64,000 nucleotides of DNA from Flavobacterium kayseriense (GCF_014305095.1 NZ_JACRUI010000004.1:248001-312000); one strand, 5' to 3'; counted from the stretch's first letter, positions 26,771-36,108 are shown. Made by a program: numbers and translations. The notes: generated by a model from the sequence alone, not told the origin.

Positions 26771-28960
26771 TTACTTATTATCTTTTACTTTAATGTCAGT
26801 CCCTAGCCTTTGTATATAAGCTATTAAGGCTACAATTTCTCGCTCGCGCATGGGTACAAATTCCTCCCCATTTGCAGCTGCCTTTTTCTTACTCTCTTCA
26901 TAGCTTTTCACAAAATCAGGATCAGCATATAAGTTGTCTTCTATTATTTGCGACTGCAGTCTCATTGCTTTTTTAGCATTTGTAACCTCAGCATCAGTGT
27001 AAGGAACTCCAAGTGTTTGCATTACTTTCATTTTCCCTTCAATATCTGAAATATCTAACGGTTTGTTATCAAATAACCATTTGTAACCAGGCATGATAGA
27101 TCCAGGTGAAGTACTTTGTGGACTCCACATGTGGTTAAAGTGCCAGTTGTCATTATACTTACCACCTACCCTTAATAAATCTGGTCCTGTACGTTTTGAC
27201 CCCCATAAAAACGGGTGATCGTAAACAAACTCTCCAGCTTTAGATTGTGGACCATAACGCTCTACCTCAGAACGGAAAGGTCTGACCATTTGAGAGTGAC
27301 ACCCTACACAACCTTCTCTAATATATAAATCACGCCCTTCTAATTCTAAAGGAGTATATGGTTTTACACTTGCAATTGTAGGTATGTTTGATTTTACCAT
27401 AATGGTAGGTACAATTTGGATGATCCCACCAATTAAAATAGCGATTGTAGCTAAAATTGTTAATTGGATTGGTTTTCTCTCTAACCAAGGGTGAAATTTT
27501 TCTCCTTTGATACGACTACTGCTAATTTTTTGTAATTCAGGTGCTTCTGCTAATTCATCTTCTATTGTTTCATTAGCCATTATTGTTTTAGTAACGTTAT
27601 ATACTAAAACAAGCATTCCTATAAGGTATAGAGTACCTCCTATGGCACGCATCCAATACATAGGCATGATTTGCGTCACCGTTTCAAGAAAGTTACCATA
27701 AGTTAAAGTTCCATCAGGATTAAATTGTTTCCACATTGAAGCTTGTAAGAAACCCGCAACATACATTGGTAATGTGTACAGTAAAATTCCTAGTGTTCCT
27801 ATCCAGAAATGGAAATTAGCTAATTTAAGAGAAAATAAAGGCCCTTTTGTCATTCTTGGCACTAACCAATAAATCATACCAAATGCCATAAATCCGTTCC
27901 AAGCTAAAGCTCCTACGTGAACGTGAGCAATAATCCAATCTGTAAAATGCGCAATTGCATTTACATTTTTAAGAGACAACATAGGTCCTTCAAAGGTAGC
28001 CATACCGTAACCTGTAATTGCAACTACGAAGAATTTTAATACTGGATCTACACGCACTTTATCCCAAGCACCACGTAAAGTTAGCAATCCGTTAATCATA
28101 CCTCCCCAAGATGGAGCAAGTAACATTATTGAGAAAGCAACTCCTAAGTTTTGAGCCCAGTTAGGCAAAGCAGAATATAATAAGTGGTGTGGTCCAGCCC
28201 AAATATAAATAAATATCAAAGACCAAAAATGCACAATAGACAATCTATAAGAATACACTGGACGATTAGCTGCTTTAGGCACAAAGTAGTACATCAAACC
28301 TAAAAATGGCGTTGTCAAGAAAAATGCCACAGCATTATGACCGTACCACCATTGTACTAATGCATCTTGAACTCCTGCATAAACAGAGTAGCTTTTCATT
28401 GAAAACAATGAAACAGGAATTTCTAAACTATTAAAAATATGCAATACCGCAACTGTTACAAAAGTGGCTAGATAAAACCAGATCGCTACATATAAATGGC
28501 GCTCTCTTCTTTTTATCATAGTTCCTATCATATTGATCCCCATAACAACCCAAATAAAGGTAATTGCTATATCTATAGGCCACTCAAGTTCGGCATATTC
28601 CTTTGAAGTACTGTATCCTAAAGGTAAAGTAATTGCCGCCGCAACAATGATCAACTGCCATCCCCAAAAGTGAAGCTGACTTAAAAAATCACTGTACATC
28701 CTAGCTTTTAGCAATCGTTGCATGGAATAATACATTCCCGCAAAAAAAGCATTTCCTACAAATGCAAAAATAACTGCATTAGTATGTAAAGGCCTTAATC
28801 TACCGTAACTCAACCATGAAATACCATCAGTCAAGTTAGGAAAAAGAAACATTGTAGCTAGCGTAAGCCCTACAATCATTCCCACTACCCCAAAAAGAAT
28901 GGTAGCGTAAATGAAATTCTTTACAATTTTGTTGTCATAATAAAACTGCTGCATTTCCAT
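26771..28960 (-). CDS. ccoNO: Fused cbb3 cytochrome oxidase subunits I and II
   Basis: The oxygen-reducing core of cbb3 oxidase: a natural CcoN-CcoO fusion of 729 residues. The CcoN part (about 1-470) has His59 (low-spin haem), His208 in WWYGHNAV and the His pair 258-259 (copper site), and His346/348 in IAHVHVGALAW (haem ligands). After a linker, one helix (about 498-520) anchors the CcoO part, a cytochrome c domain with CVGCH (551-555) and axial Met623 in GSIMPGY. It starts 2 bp after the ccoS stop. Confidence 0.96.
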   Translation of the reverse strand: MEMQQFYYDNKIVKNFIYATILFGVVGMIVGLTLATMFLFPNLTDGISWLSYGRLRPLHTNAVIFAFVGNAFFAGMYYSMQRLLKARMYSDFLSQLHFWGWQLIIVAAAITLPLGYSTSKEYAELEWPIDIAITFIWVVMGINMIGTMIKRRERHLYVAIWFYLATFVTVAVLHIFNSLEIPVSLFSMKSYSVYAGVQDALVQWWYGHNAVAFFLTTPFLGLMYYFVPKAANRPVYSYRLSIVHFWSLIFIYIWAGPHHLLYSALPNWAQNLGVAFSIMLLAPSWGGMINGLLTLRGAWDKVRVDPVLKFFVVAITGYGMATFEGPMLSLKNVNAIAHFTDWIIAHVHVGALAWNGFMAFGMIYWLVPRMTKGPLFSLKLANFHFWIGTLGILLYTLPMYVAGFLQASMWKQFNPDGTLTYGNFLETVTQIMPMYWMRAIGGTLYLIGMLVLVYNVTKTIMANETIEDELAEAPELQKISSSRIKGEKFHPWLERKPIQLTILATIAILIGGIIQIVPTIMVKSNIPTIASVKPYTPLELEGRDLYIREGCVGCHSQMVRPFRSEVERYGPQSKAGEFVYDHPFLWGSKRTGPDLLRVGGKYNDNWHFNHMWSPQSTSPGSIMPGYKWLFDNKPLDISDIEGKMKVMQTLGVPYTDAEVTNAKKAMRLQSQIIEDNLYADPDFVKSYEESKKKAAANGEEFVPMREREIVALIAYIQRLGTDIKVKDNK

Positions 28961-28962
28961 AA

Positions 28963-29154
28963 TTAAATTTGTTTTTCTTTTATTGTTTGTATTTCTTTTT
29001 TTGGTGATTTCTTGATTTCATCATCGAATAGCATTCGTACTGAAGGCGTATAATCATCGTCATACTGGCCACTTTTTACAGCAATAATGAAGGCTGCAAA
29101 AAAACCAAGGGCAACAAATATGCTGATTCCGATTAATAAATAAATGACACTCAT
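28963..29154 (-). CDS. ccoS: cbb3 oxidase maturation protein CcoS
   Basis: A 63-residue protein with one N-terminal helix (MSVIYLLIGISIFVALGFFA) and a cytosolic tail containing SGQYDDDYTPSVRMLFDDE, the family signature. CcoS is needed for cofactor insertion in cbb3 oxidase. It is the promoter-proximal gene of the cco operon. Confidence 0.93.
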   Translation of the reverse strand: MSVIYLLIGISIFVALGFFAAFIIAVKSGQYDDDYTPSVRMLFDDEIKKSPKKEIQTIKEKQI

Positions 29155-29172
29155 ACCTTAAAATTATGTTAA

Positions 29173-29220
29173 CAAAATTACCTTAATCGTTCTATAACAA
29201 ATATGATATATATCATATTT
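29173..29220 (-). promoter_or_regulatory. cco operon promoter with FNR-like operator
   Basis: A perfect 22-bp palindrome (29199-29220) contains TGATATATATCA (29204-29215). On the minus strand the -7 box TAATTTTG (29173-29180) is centred exactly 33 bp downstream of the palindrome centre, placing it at about -41.5. The ccoS ATG (29154) follows about 22 bp after the box centre. Confidence 0.72.
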
Positions 29221-29247
29221 ATCTATTTTCTATCAGAATTATCATTG

Positions 29248-31632
29248 CTATCTTCTCATTAAATTTTTAGCATAATAATTACTCATAACCGTCACAAAAC
29301 TTACAATTGTTATGGTACTCAAAGGCATGATAATAGCTGCGATTAACGGTTGTAAATTTGCTGTGACTGCAAAGGACAATCCTACAATATTATATAATAA
29401 TGATAAAGCAAAACTCATTTTAATAGTTAACATTGCTTTTTTAGATAACTTCAAAAAATAATCCAATTTTTCAAATTGTTTGGCTTCTAAAATAGCATCG
29501 CAAGCTGGTGAAAAAACGTTGACATTCTCAGAAATTGAAATACCTACATTACTTTGTGCTAAAGCGCCTGCGTCATTCAAACCATCACCCACCATCATAA
29601 CATTTTTACCGTCTTCTTGTAGTTTTTTTATAAATTCTAGCTTTTGTTCTGGCTTTTGATTAAAAATAAGTTCAGTTCCTTTAGGTAATAATTCTTCTAG
29701 AATTGCTCGTTCTCCTTCGTTATCTCCAGATAATACTTTGATTTGATATTCTTGTTTTAAATTTTTGAATAACAATTCTAAACCATCTCTATATTGATTA
29801 TTGAAAATATATTTACCTAGATAAATACCGCCTATTTTTACATGAACAGCTGTTTGTAAATTATGATTTTCTGCTTTATTCTCAACAAAAATCCCCGAAC
29901 CTACTTGTACCTCAACTCCATCAATTGTTGCCACTATACCTTGTCCAGTGATCTCTTCAAAATAAGTAGTTTTTATTTTTGTACTGTCTGGGAAATAATC
30001 ATACAACATTCGGCTCAACGGATGATTGCTCGCCCGAAGCACATTTTTTAATTGTATTGTATTTTGGCTCGAAAGCACCTCTCCCTCATACAATATATTT
30101 GATTTTTTATTAGTTGTTATGGTTCCTGTTTTATCAAAAACAATAGTGTCTACAGCCGCTAATTGCTCAATTACCAATGCATTTTTAAGATAAAACTGCT
30201 GCTTGCCTACTATTCTTAGTACGTTCCCCATAGTAAAAGGAGCGGTCAGTGCTAGTGCACAAGGACAAGCGACAATAAGCACAGCTGTAAAAACATTAAA
30301 AGCGGTATTGGTATCAATGAAAACCCAATAACCAAAGGCCAAAAACGCAATGAATAATAATGCTGGAGTGAAATACCTACTAATCGTATCGGTTATGGTT
30401 TTGTGTTTGCGTTCTACATTTTTTTGAAAAACATCGTTGCTCCATAACTGCGTTAAGTAGCTTTGTGAAACCGAATGTAAGACCTCCATTTCAATGACTT
30501 TGCCCATCTGTTTCCCACCAGCAAATACTTTGTCGCCTGAGTTTTTAGTTATAGGATCAGCTTCTCCGGTAACAAAACTATAGTCAATGGCGGTTTTATC
30601 ACTAATTAAAATTCCGTCAACAGGAATTAGTTCTTGATTTCTAATTAATAATCGATCTCCTTTTTGAATATCATAAATAGGCACACTCTCTTCAGAAGAA
30701 TCGCTATTGATTCGGGTAATTGCGATCGGGAAATACGATTTAAAGTCTCTTTCGAAACTTAAAAAACTATACGTTTTGATTTGGAACATTTTCCCCAAGA
30801 GCATAAAGAAAATCAAACCAGTTAAGCTATCAAAAAAGCCCGAACCGTAATCGAATAAAATATCGACCGTGCTTCTAATAAACATGACGATAATTCCCAA
30901 GGCTATCGGAATATCAATATTTAACATCCTAGATTTTATACTTTTATAAGCCGAAACATAATAATCTGAGGCGGAATAGAAAAATGCAGGAAGTGATAGT
31001 GCAAAGATTAATCCTCTAAAAAATGGCTTGAAACTATCTAACCAAAACTCTTTTACCTCAAAATATTCCGGAAATGAAAGCAACATAATATTCCCAAAAC
31101 AAAAGAAAGCCACTCCTAGTTTATAAGTTAAGCTCCTATCGATATTGTTTTTTCCTGTCTCATAATTCTCCAAGCTGATGTATGGCTCATAGCCAATAGA
31201 ACTTAATAAATACACTATTGTTTTTAGAGAAACCACTTCGGGATTATAAGTAACACGTACTTTTTTTTCAGGAAAATTAACCTGTGAACTACTTATTCCC
31301 TCTTGAAGGCGGTGTAAATTTTCCAAAATCCAAATACACGAGCTACAATGAATGTGAGGAATATTAAGTGAAACGATAGCGGTTGCACTCTCTTGAAATT
31401 CCAATAATTTTGAGACAATATTTTCATTTTCTAAAAAATCATATTTCCCATTAATATCTAATGGGGTTGCTCCAGGGGAATTTTCAAAATCATAATAGCA
31501 CGACATATCATTGACACTAAAAATCTCATACACCGTTTTACAACCGTTGCAACAAAACTTTTTTTCGTCAAAAATAATTTCTTCTGATTCTACAATATTT
31601 AACCCACAATGGAAACAGTTTTGTGTGTCCAT
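29248..31632 (-). CDS. ccoI: Copper-transporting P1B ATPase for cbb3 assembly (CcoI/FixI)
   Basis: Heavy-metal P-type ATPase that exports copper for insertion into the cbb3 oxidase. The start is taken at ATG 31632 (MDTQNCFHCG), giving 794 aa; an in-frame GTG at 31656 falls in the promoter box, and ATG 31644 leaves a very short leader. The N-terminal Cys-rich module (Cys6, 9, 27, 28, 31) and an HMA domain with HCSSC (96-99) precede eight helices, VACPCALAL (CPC 456-458), FDKTGT (phosphorylated Asp500) and MVGDGLNDAGAL. The Cys-rich module is typical of FixI/CcoI. It lies upstream of ccoS with its own FNR-like promoter. Confidence 0.93.
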   Translation of the reverse strand: MDTQNCFHCGLNIVESEEIIFDEKKFCCNGCKTVYEIFSVNDMSCYYDFENSPGATPLDINGKYDFLENENIVSKLLEFQESATAIVSLNIPHIHCSSCIWILENLHRLQEGISSSQVNFPEKKVRVTYNPEVVSLKTIVYLLSSIGYEPYISLENYETGKNNIDRSLTYKLGVAFFCFGNIMLLSFPEYFEVKEFWLDSFKPFFRGLIFALSLPAFFYSASDYYVSAYKSIKSRMLNIDIPIALGIIVMFIRSTVDILFDYGSGFFDSLTGLIFFMLLGKMFQIKTYSFLSFERDFKSYFPIAITRINSDSSEESVPIYDIQKGDRLLIRNQELIPVDGILISDKTAIDYSFVTGEADPITKNSGDKVFAGGKQMGKVIEMEVLHSVSQSYLTQLWSNDVFQKNVERKHKTITDTISRYFTPALLFIAFLAFGYWVFIDTNTAFNVFTAVLIVACPCALALTAPFTMGNVLRIVGKQQFYLKNALVIEQLAAVDTIVFDKTGTITTNKKSNILYEGEVLSSQNTIQLKNVLRASNHPLSRMLYDYFPDSTKIKTTYFEEITGQGIVATIDGVEVQVGSGIFVENKAENHNLQTAVHVKIGGIYLGKYIFNNQYRDGLELLFKNLKQEYQIKVLSGDNEGERAILEELLPKGTELIFNQKPEQKLEFIKKLQEDGKNVMMVGDGLNDAGALAQSNVGISISENVNVFSPACDAILEAKQFEKLDYFLKLSKKAMLTIKMSFALSLLYNIVGLSFAVTANLQPLIAAIIMPLSTITIVSFVTVMSNYYAKNLMRR

Positions 31633-31655
31633 AACTTTGCTCATTTTACCTAACA

Positions 31656-31700
31656 CAAAGAACTTAAACGATTGTTAAAGTAAACATGACATATATCATA
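31656..31700 (-). promoter_or_regulatory. ccoI promoter with FNR-like operator, shared with the fnr gene gap
   Basis: A near-palindrome, TGACATATATCA (31687-31698), lies between divergent ccoI and the FNR-like gene. On the minus strand GTTCTTTG (31656-31663), a -7 box degenerate at its first two bases, is centred exactly 33 bp from the operator centre, like the two other sites. Towards the regulator gene no box at this spacing is seen, so that side may be repressed or independent. Confidence 0.58.
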
Positions 31701-31741
31701 TTAAAGCCTTATTTTTACGGTGAAACACAAACTTCTTTTCA

Positions 31742-32422
31742 ATGGGTAAATGCGAACAATGTATTGTTAGAGAATTTAGCTCTTTAAAAGCGCTAAACAA
31801 AGACCAATTAGGACATCTTGCTGATTGCAAAACATCTCATACTATTAAAAAAGGGGAAGTGATATTTGAAGAAGGTGAGAATGTGAATGGTATCTTTTGT
31901 ATTAAAGATGGTGTTTGTAAACTAACCAAATTAAGCCCAAATGGCAAAGATCAAATAGTTAAATTAGTGACTAAAGGTGAATTATTGGGACAGCGTTCTA
32001 TGATTAGCGAAGAACCAGTCAACTTGACTGCAGTAGCTTTAGAGGATATGCAAGTGTGCTTTATTCCCAAAGCAGAAGTCATGAGTTTTTTTGACAGCAA
32101 TAATCAATTCTCAATGAATGTTATGAAAACCATTTGTGGAGACTTAAAAGATGCTGATGGTCATATGGTAAATATGGCTCAAAAAACAGTTAAGCAACGA
32201 CTTGCTGAAACCTTATTATATCTAGAGAACACTTTTGGTAAAAACGTTGACGGCACTTTAAAAATTCAACTTTCTCGAGATGAATTAGCAAGCATGATTG
32301 GAACCGCTACAGAAAGCTGCATCCGTCTTTTATCTGATTTCAAAAAAAGTGATTTGATCGATTTAACTGGCAAGAAAATAGCTTTGAAAAATCATATGAT
32401 GCTAAAAAAACTATCCGAATAA
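31742..32422 (+). CDS. FNR/CRP family transcriptional regulator
   Basis: A 226-residue regulator with a cyclic-nucleotide-type beta roll (about 20-130), a dimer helix, and an HTH (about 176-205, LSRDELASMIGTATESCIRLL). Glu191 and Arg195 of the recognition helix match residues that read TGA...TCA half sites. Cys4 and Cys7 (CEQC) align with two cluster ligands of E. coli FNR, and Cys106 in VCFIP aligns with the conserved central Cys in VCEIP. The expected third N-terminal Cys is Ser13, with Cys29 a possible substitute. Oxygen sensing by an Fe-S cluster is therefore plausible, not proven. It is the likely activator of hemN, cco and ccoI. Confidence 0.9.
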   Translation: MGKCEQCIVREFSSLKALNKDQLGHLADCKTSHTIKKGEVIFEEGENVNGIFCIKDGVCKLTKLSPNGKDQIVKLVTKGELLGQRSMISEEPVNLTAVALEDMQVCFIPKAEVMSFFDSNNQFSMNVMKTICGDLKDADGHMVNMAQKTVKQRLAETLLYLENTFGKNVDGTLKIQLSRDELASMIGTATESCIRLLSDFKKSDLIDLTGKKIALKNHMMLKKLSE

Positions 32423-33868
32423 TTATTTTTTATTCATTACTAAATAATATACTGGAACTCCTAGAGCTACGATTCCTAAGCCTAAACCTGTATTAAACGT
32501 ATCGTAAACCAATAAAGTAATGCATATTGCAACTGTAACAAGAATATAAATTGCTGGTATAAATGGATAACCAAATGCTTTATAAGGACGTTCAGTATCA
32601 GGTTCTTTTTTCCTCAAAACAAAGACTCCAATTATCGTTAAAATATAAAACAGTAAAGAAGCAAAAGTAGCGTAGGTTAATAGATCTCCAAATTTACCTG
32701 AAACCGCTAATACACTTGCCCAAATACATTGTACCCATAAGGCTTTAGCAGGAACTTGATTCTTATTCAGTTCCGTAGCTTGTTTGAAAAACAATCCATC
32801 TTTTGCCATAGCATAGAATAATCTACCTCCTGACAATATTAATCCGCTATTGGCACCAAAAGTAGATACCATAATCAGTGCGGCCATTACAAAAACACTC
32901 ACATTCCCCATAATCATGCCTGCCGCAGCAGCTCCTACCCGATCGTTACTTGCAAACATGATTCCGTTTTCAAACGCCGTCTCAGCGCCTGGAGTTCCTT
33001 GCATCGGTAACAAAGCAAGATAAGCTACATTTGCCAACACATAAATTATAGTAACTATTAGCGTTCCAAGAAACAAACTGCGCGGAATATTCTTTTTGGG
33101 TTCTTTAATCTCACCTGCGATAAAAGTCACATTATTCCATGCATCACTTGAAAAAAGAGAATTAATCATCGTTGCTCCAGCGGCTCCCAACAATGCCATA
33201 CCAGTTAATTTAGTAACGGTGATCGTACCGTTTGCGTTAACTACGTTTTTACTTGCTTCCCACATATTAGCAAAATTATCTGAGAGAATATTGGTTTGTA
33301 AACCCACATACAAACCTAAAATTATTAAGGCAAACAGCGCAATCAACTTAGCTGAAGTTAAGATTAGCTGGACTGTTTTTCCGCTTTGAACACCTTTAGT
33401 GTTAATGTAAGTTAGTAGTATGATGCTAATAACAGCAAGTGCTTTGCTGTTTGTGAACGCAAAACTACTTCCCATTGTAAAAATAACATTGTCTAAAGCG
33501 GGGAAAAATATAGCAGAATAATTTGCAAATGTTACTGCAATAGCCGCAATAACACCTGTTTGAATGACTGTAAACACGGTCCAACCGTATAAAAAAGAAA
33601 CTAATCTACCGTAGGCACGCTGTATATAAACAAATTGTCCGCCCGCTTTAGGCATCATTCCTGCTAGTTCGCCATAGCTTAGCGCTGCAGCTACAGTTAT
33701 TAAACCAGTCACTAACCAGATTACTAATAACCAAGCTGCTGATCCGATATCTCTAGCCATAGCAGAGGTAACAATAAAAATTCCAGAACCTATCATGGAA
33801 CCTGCAACTAAACTTGTGGCGTCAATTAATCCTAATGAGCGTTTTAATTCGGTTTTATTTTCTGACAT
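32423..33868 (-). CDS. APC superfamily amino acid permease
   Basis: A 12-helix inner-membrane transporter of 481 residues. The N-terminus KRSLGLIDATSLVAGSMIGSGIFIV contains the broken helix 1 with GSGIF that binds the amino-acid backbone in APC transporters. The closest recognisable group is LAT/YjeM-type amino acid antiporters. The substrate is unknown. The last base of the fnr gene (32422) abuts this gene's stop on the other strand, with no terminator between. Confidence 0.9.
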   Translation of the reverse strand: MSENKTELKRSLGLIDATSLVAGSMIGSGIFIVTSAMARDIGSAAWLLVIWLVTGLITVAAALSYGELAGMMPKAGGQFVYIQRAYGRLVSFLYGWTVFTVIQTGVIAAIAVTFANYSAIFFPALDNVIFTMGSSFAFTNSKALAVISIILLTYINTKGVQSGKTVQLILTSAKLIALFALIILGLYVGLQTNILSDNFANMWEASKNVVNANGTITVTKLTGMALLGAAGATMINSLFSSDAWNNVTFIAGEIKEPKKNIPRSLFLGTLIVTIIYVLANVAYLALLPMQGTPGAETAFENGIMFASNDRVGAAAAGMIMGNVSVFVMAALIMVSTFGANSGLILSGGRLFYAMAKDGLFFKQATELNKNQVPAKALWVQCIWASVLAVSGKFGDLLTYATFASLLFYILTIIGVFVLRKKEPDTERPYKAFGYPFIPAIYILVTVAICITLLVYDTFNTGLGLGIVALGVPVYYLVMNKK

Positions 33869-33900
33869 ATTGTGTTTTAATCTATGTTAAGAATAACAAA

Positions 33901-34674
33901 TTATAGTTTTTTAGCTTCTTCCCAAAAAACATCCATCTCCGCTAAAGTCATGTCCATTAATGGCTTTCCTAACTCTCCAGCTTTACTCTCTAAATATTGA
34001 AAGCGTTTGATAAATTTTTTGTTGGTGCGTTCCAAAGCATCCTCGGGGTTGATCTTTAAGAAACGGGCATAGTTAATCATCGAAAACAAAACATCTCCAA
34101 ACTCAGCTTCCATCTTATCCTGATCACCGGCTTGTACCTCAATTTGAAACTCGTCTAACTCCTCCTGAACTTTCTCCCAGACCTGCTGTGGTTCGTCCCA
34201 ATCAAAACCCACCGCTCTTACTTTTTCTTGTATGCGACTTGCTTTTACCAATGCAGGCAAACTTTTTGGTACTCCCTCTAGAACTGAAGATCTACCTTCT
34301 TTTAATTTTAATTTCTCCCAATTCTGCTTTACCTCTTCTTCATCCTTTACCACAGTATCGCTATAAATATGAGGATGACGGTGAATTAATTTCTCGCAAA
34401 TTTCATTACATACATCTGCAATATCAAAATCATTGGTTTCACTTCCAATCTTTGCATAAAAAACAAGGTGTAACATTAAGTCACCTAGTTCTTTCTTGAC
34501 CTCAACTAAATCATTTTCTAAAATTGCGTCTCCAAGTTCATAGGTTTCTTCAATTGTTAAATGACGAAGACTTTGCATGGTTTGCTTTTTGTCCCAAGGA
34601 CATTTTTCACGCAAATCATCCATAATATCTAGTAATCTATTGAAGGCTTCTAATTGTTTTTGTCTTGTGTTCAT
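33901..34674 (-). CDS. mazG: Nucleoside triphosphate pyrophosphohydrolase
   Basis: All-alpha NTP pyrophosphohydrolase that removes harmful nucleotides, 257 residues with two MazG domains. The active domain has REKCPWDKKQTMQSLRHLTIEETYEL (metal-binding EExxE) followed by EVKKELGDLMLHLVFYAKI. The second, about 140-245, has EEELDEF-like QEELDEFQIEVQ and AEFGDVLFSMINYAR. Full length for the family. Confidence 0.95.
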   Translation of the reverse strand: MNTRQKQLEAFNRLLDIMDDLREKCPWDKKQTMQSLRHLTIEETYELGDAILENDLVEVKKELGDLMLHLVFYAKIGSETNDFDIADVCNEICEKLIHRHPHIYSDTVVKDEEEVKQNWEKLKLKEGRSSVLEGVPKSLPALVKASRIQEKVRAVGFDWDEPQQVWEKVQEELDEFQIEVQAGDQDKMEAEFGDVLFSMINYARFLKINPEDALERTNKKFIKRFQYLESKAGELGKPLMDMTLAEMDVFWEEAKKL

Positions 34675-34724
34675 TTCGTACCGGTTTTAACTTCGTATGA
34701 GTAAGCTATTGGGGTAAAAATAAG

Positions 34725-34761
34725 AAATCCCGCTTTCTAATTAGTATAGAAAGCAGGATTT
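34725..34761 (-). terminator. Terminator after the def-DUF5606 run
   Basis: Arms AAATCCCGCTTTCT (34725-34738) and AGAAAGCAGGATTT (34748-34761), one mismatch, 9-nt loop; the minus-strand transcript then enters a T-rich stretch. It separates DUF5606 from mazG. Confidence 0.65.
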
Positions 34762-34780
34762 TTACTCTTATCAAAAAAAA

Positions 34781-35248
34781 TTATTCTTTAACTTTTTTCT
34801 CTTTTTTTGGTTTGTTTTCTACTACTTCAGAAGCTTCTTCTGTTACTTCAGCAGTTGTTGCTTCTTCAGAAACCACTAATCCTTTAGCTTGTAGTGTATT
34901 GTACCAATTTAAGATTTTCTTTACATCTGAGGGATATACTCTTTCTTCATCAAAATCAACTAAAACTTCTCTAAAGTAATTCATTAAAGTAGCGTTATCT
35001 TCTTTATGTGAAATAGCCGGTCCGTTACTCTCTTTAGCCGCAATATTATTCATGATCTCTACCAAAGGTTTTTCGCCTTCGTAGGTATAAATTGAAATCT
35101 CTGATAATAAACTTACGTTACTTTTAAGGCTTACTGATATTTTTTTTCCATCAGCTAATGATTCTGCAACAAAACCAGTACGCGTTTGTACTTTTAAAAC
35201 ATATAAACCTGGTTTTCCTGAAATGGATAATATTTTTTCTAAATTCAT
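34781..35248 (-). CDS. DUF5606 domain protein
   Basis: A 155-residue cytosolic protein. The N-terminal 75 residues (LEKILSISGKPGLYVLKVQTR, GFVAESLADGKKISV, SEISIYTY) form a beta-rich domain matching DUF5606. Residues 85-130 are helical (NYFREVLVDFDEERVYPSDVKKILNWYNTL). The tail is low complexity Glu/Lys. The family is conserved in Bacteroidota, usually beside def, and its function is unknown. Confidence 0.88.
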   Translation of the reverse strand: MNLEKILSISGKPGLYVLKVQTRTGFVAESLADGKKISVSLKSNVSLLSEISIYTYEGEKPLVEIMNNIAAKESNGPAISHKEDNATLMNYFREVLVDFDEERVYPSDVKKILNWYNTLQAKGLVVSEEATTAEVTEEASEVVENKPKKEKKVKE

Positions 35249-35324
35249 TTTATTTATTTTATTAAGAATTCAATTTGAATTGTATTTTTTTTTATGTCAA
35301 CCAAAAACTATACCGACTCGCTCT

Positions 35325-35912
35325 TTATCTGCCTTTTTTACCGAAAAATTTCATTCGGTACTCTTGGAATGTTTTCCCTTCGATAATATTTTTAAGCTTT
35401 TTTTGAATCAATCGTTTTTTTAATGACGAAATTTTATCAGTAAACAAAATTCCTTCGATATGATCGTATTCGTGTTGTATAACACGTGCAATTAAGCCAT
35501 CAAAAACTTCTGTTTTCATTACAAAATCTTCTTCGCAATACTCTATAGTAATCGTGGGATTTCTATAAACGTCTTCACGAACGTCCGGAATACTGAGACA
35601 ACCTTCGTTAAAAGACCATTCTTCGCCTTCTTCTTTTATCATTTTTGCATTAATAAAAGTACGTTTGAAACCATTTAACTGCTTTTGTTCAGCTGAATCA
35701 AGATCTTCATCATCGCTAAAAGGCGTAGTGTCTATAACGAATATACGAAGTGCTTTTCCAACTTGTGGCGCTGCTAAACCTACGCCATTAGCGTTATACA
35801 TGGTTTCGTACATATTAACAATCGTTTCTTTCAAGTCAGGGAATTCAGCAGTTACATTATCTGCTACCTTTCTCAAGACTGGATCACCGTAACCTATAAT
35901 TGGTAAAATCAT
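35325..35912 (-). CDS. def: Peptide deformylase
   Basis: Removes the formyl group from nascent proteins. It has 195 residues from ATG 35912 (MILPIIGYGDPVLRKVA); the open frame extends 28 codons upstream, but these are hydrophobic and unlike the family. The three metal motifs are present: GVGLAAPQVG, EGCLSIPDV (Cys ligand) and QHEYDHIEG (HExxH). DUF5606 follows 76 bp downstream. Confidence 0.95.
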   Translation of the reverse strand: MILPIIGYGDPVLRKVADNVTAEFPDLKETIVNMYETMYNANGVGLAAPQVGKALRIFVIDTTPFSDDEDLDSAEQKQLNGFKRTFINAKMIKEEGEEWSFNEGCLSIPDVREDVYRNPTITIEYCEEDFVMKTEVFDGLIARVIQHEYDHIEGILFTDKISSLKKRLIQKKLKNIIEGKTFQEYRMKFFGKKGR

Positions 35913-36083
35913 TATTCTTGTATTAAGATTTATTAACCATCTAAGGAGTAAAACCCCTTTAAATATGGTGGGCAAAAATAGTAAAATTTTGGACAATGAA
36001 TAAACGGATCTGGGTATTTAATATTTTTTTGTAATTCGATTATAATTAGTACTCTTTTTTTTATGGATAAATCCCACAATCCT

Positions 36084-36091
36084 TACCTTTG
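36084..36091 (+). promoter_or_regulatory. -7 promoter box for the FUSC protein gene
   Basis: TACCTTTG matches TAnnTTTG, with its centre about 21 bp before the ATG at 36109. Confidence 0.5.
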
Positions 36092-36108
36092 AAGACAATC
36101 TTACATCT

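Noticed and set aside
34188..34499. 103-codon plus-strand open frame
   Set aside because: Fully antisense to mazG; composition reflects the opposite strand.
35913..35996. 28-codon N-terminal extension of peptide deformylase
   Set aside because: Known deformylases begin just before the GxGxPxLR-like block; the extension has no homology to the family.
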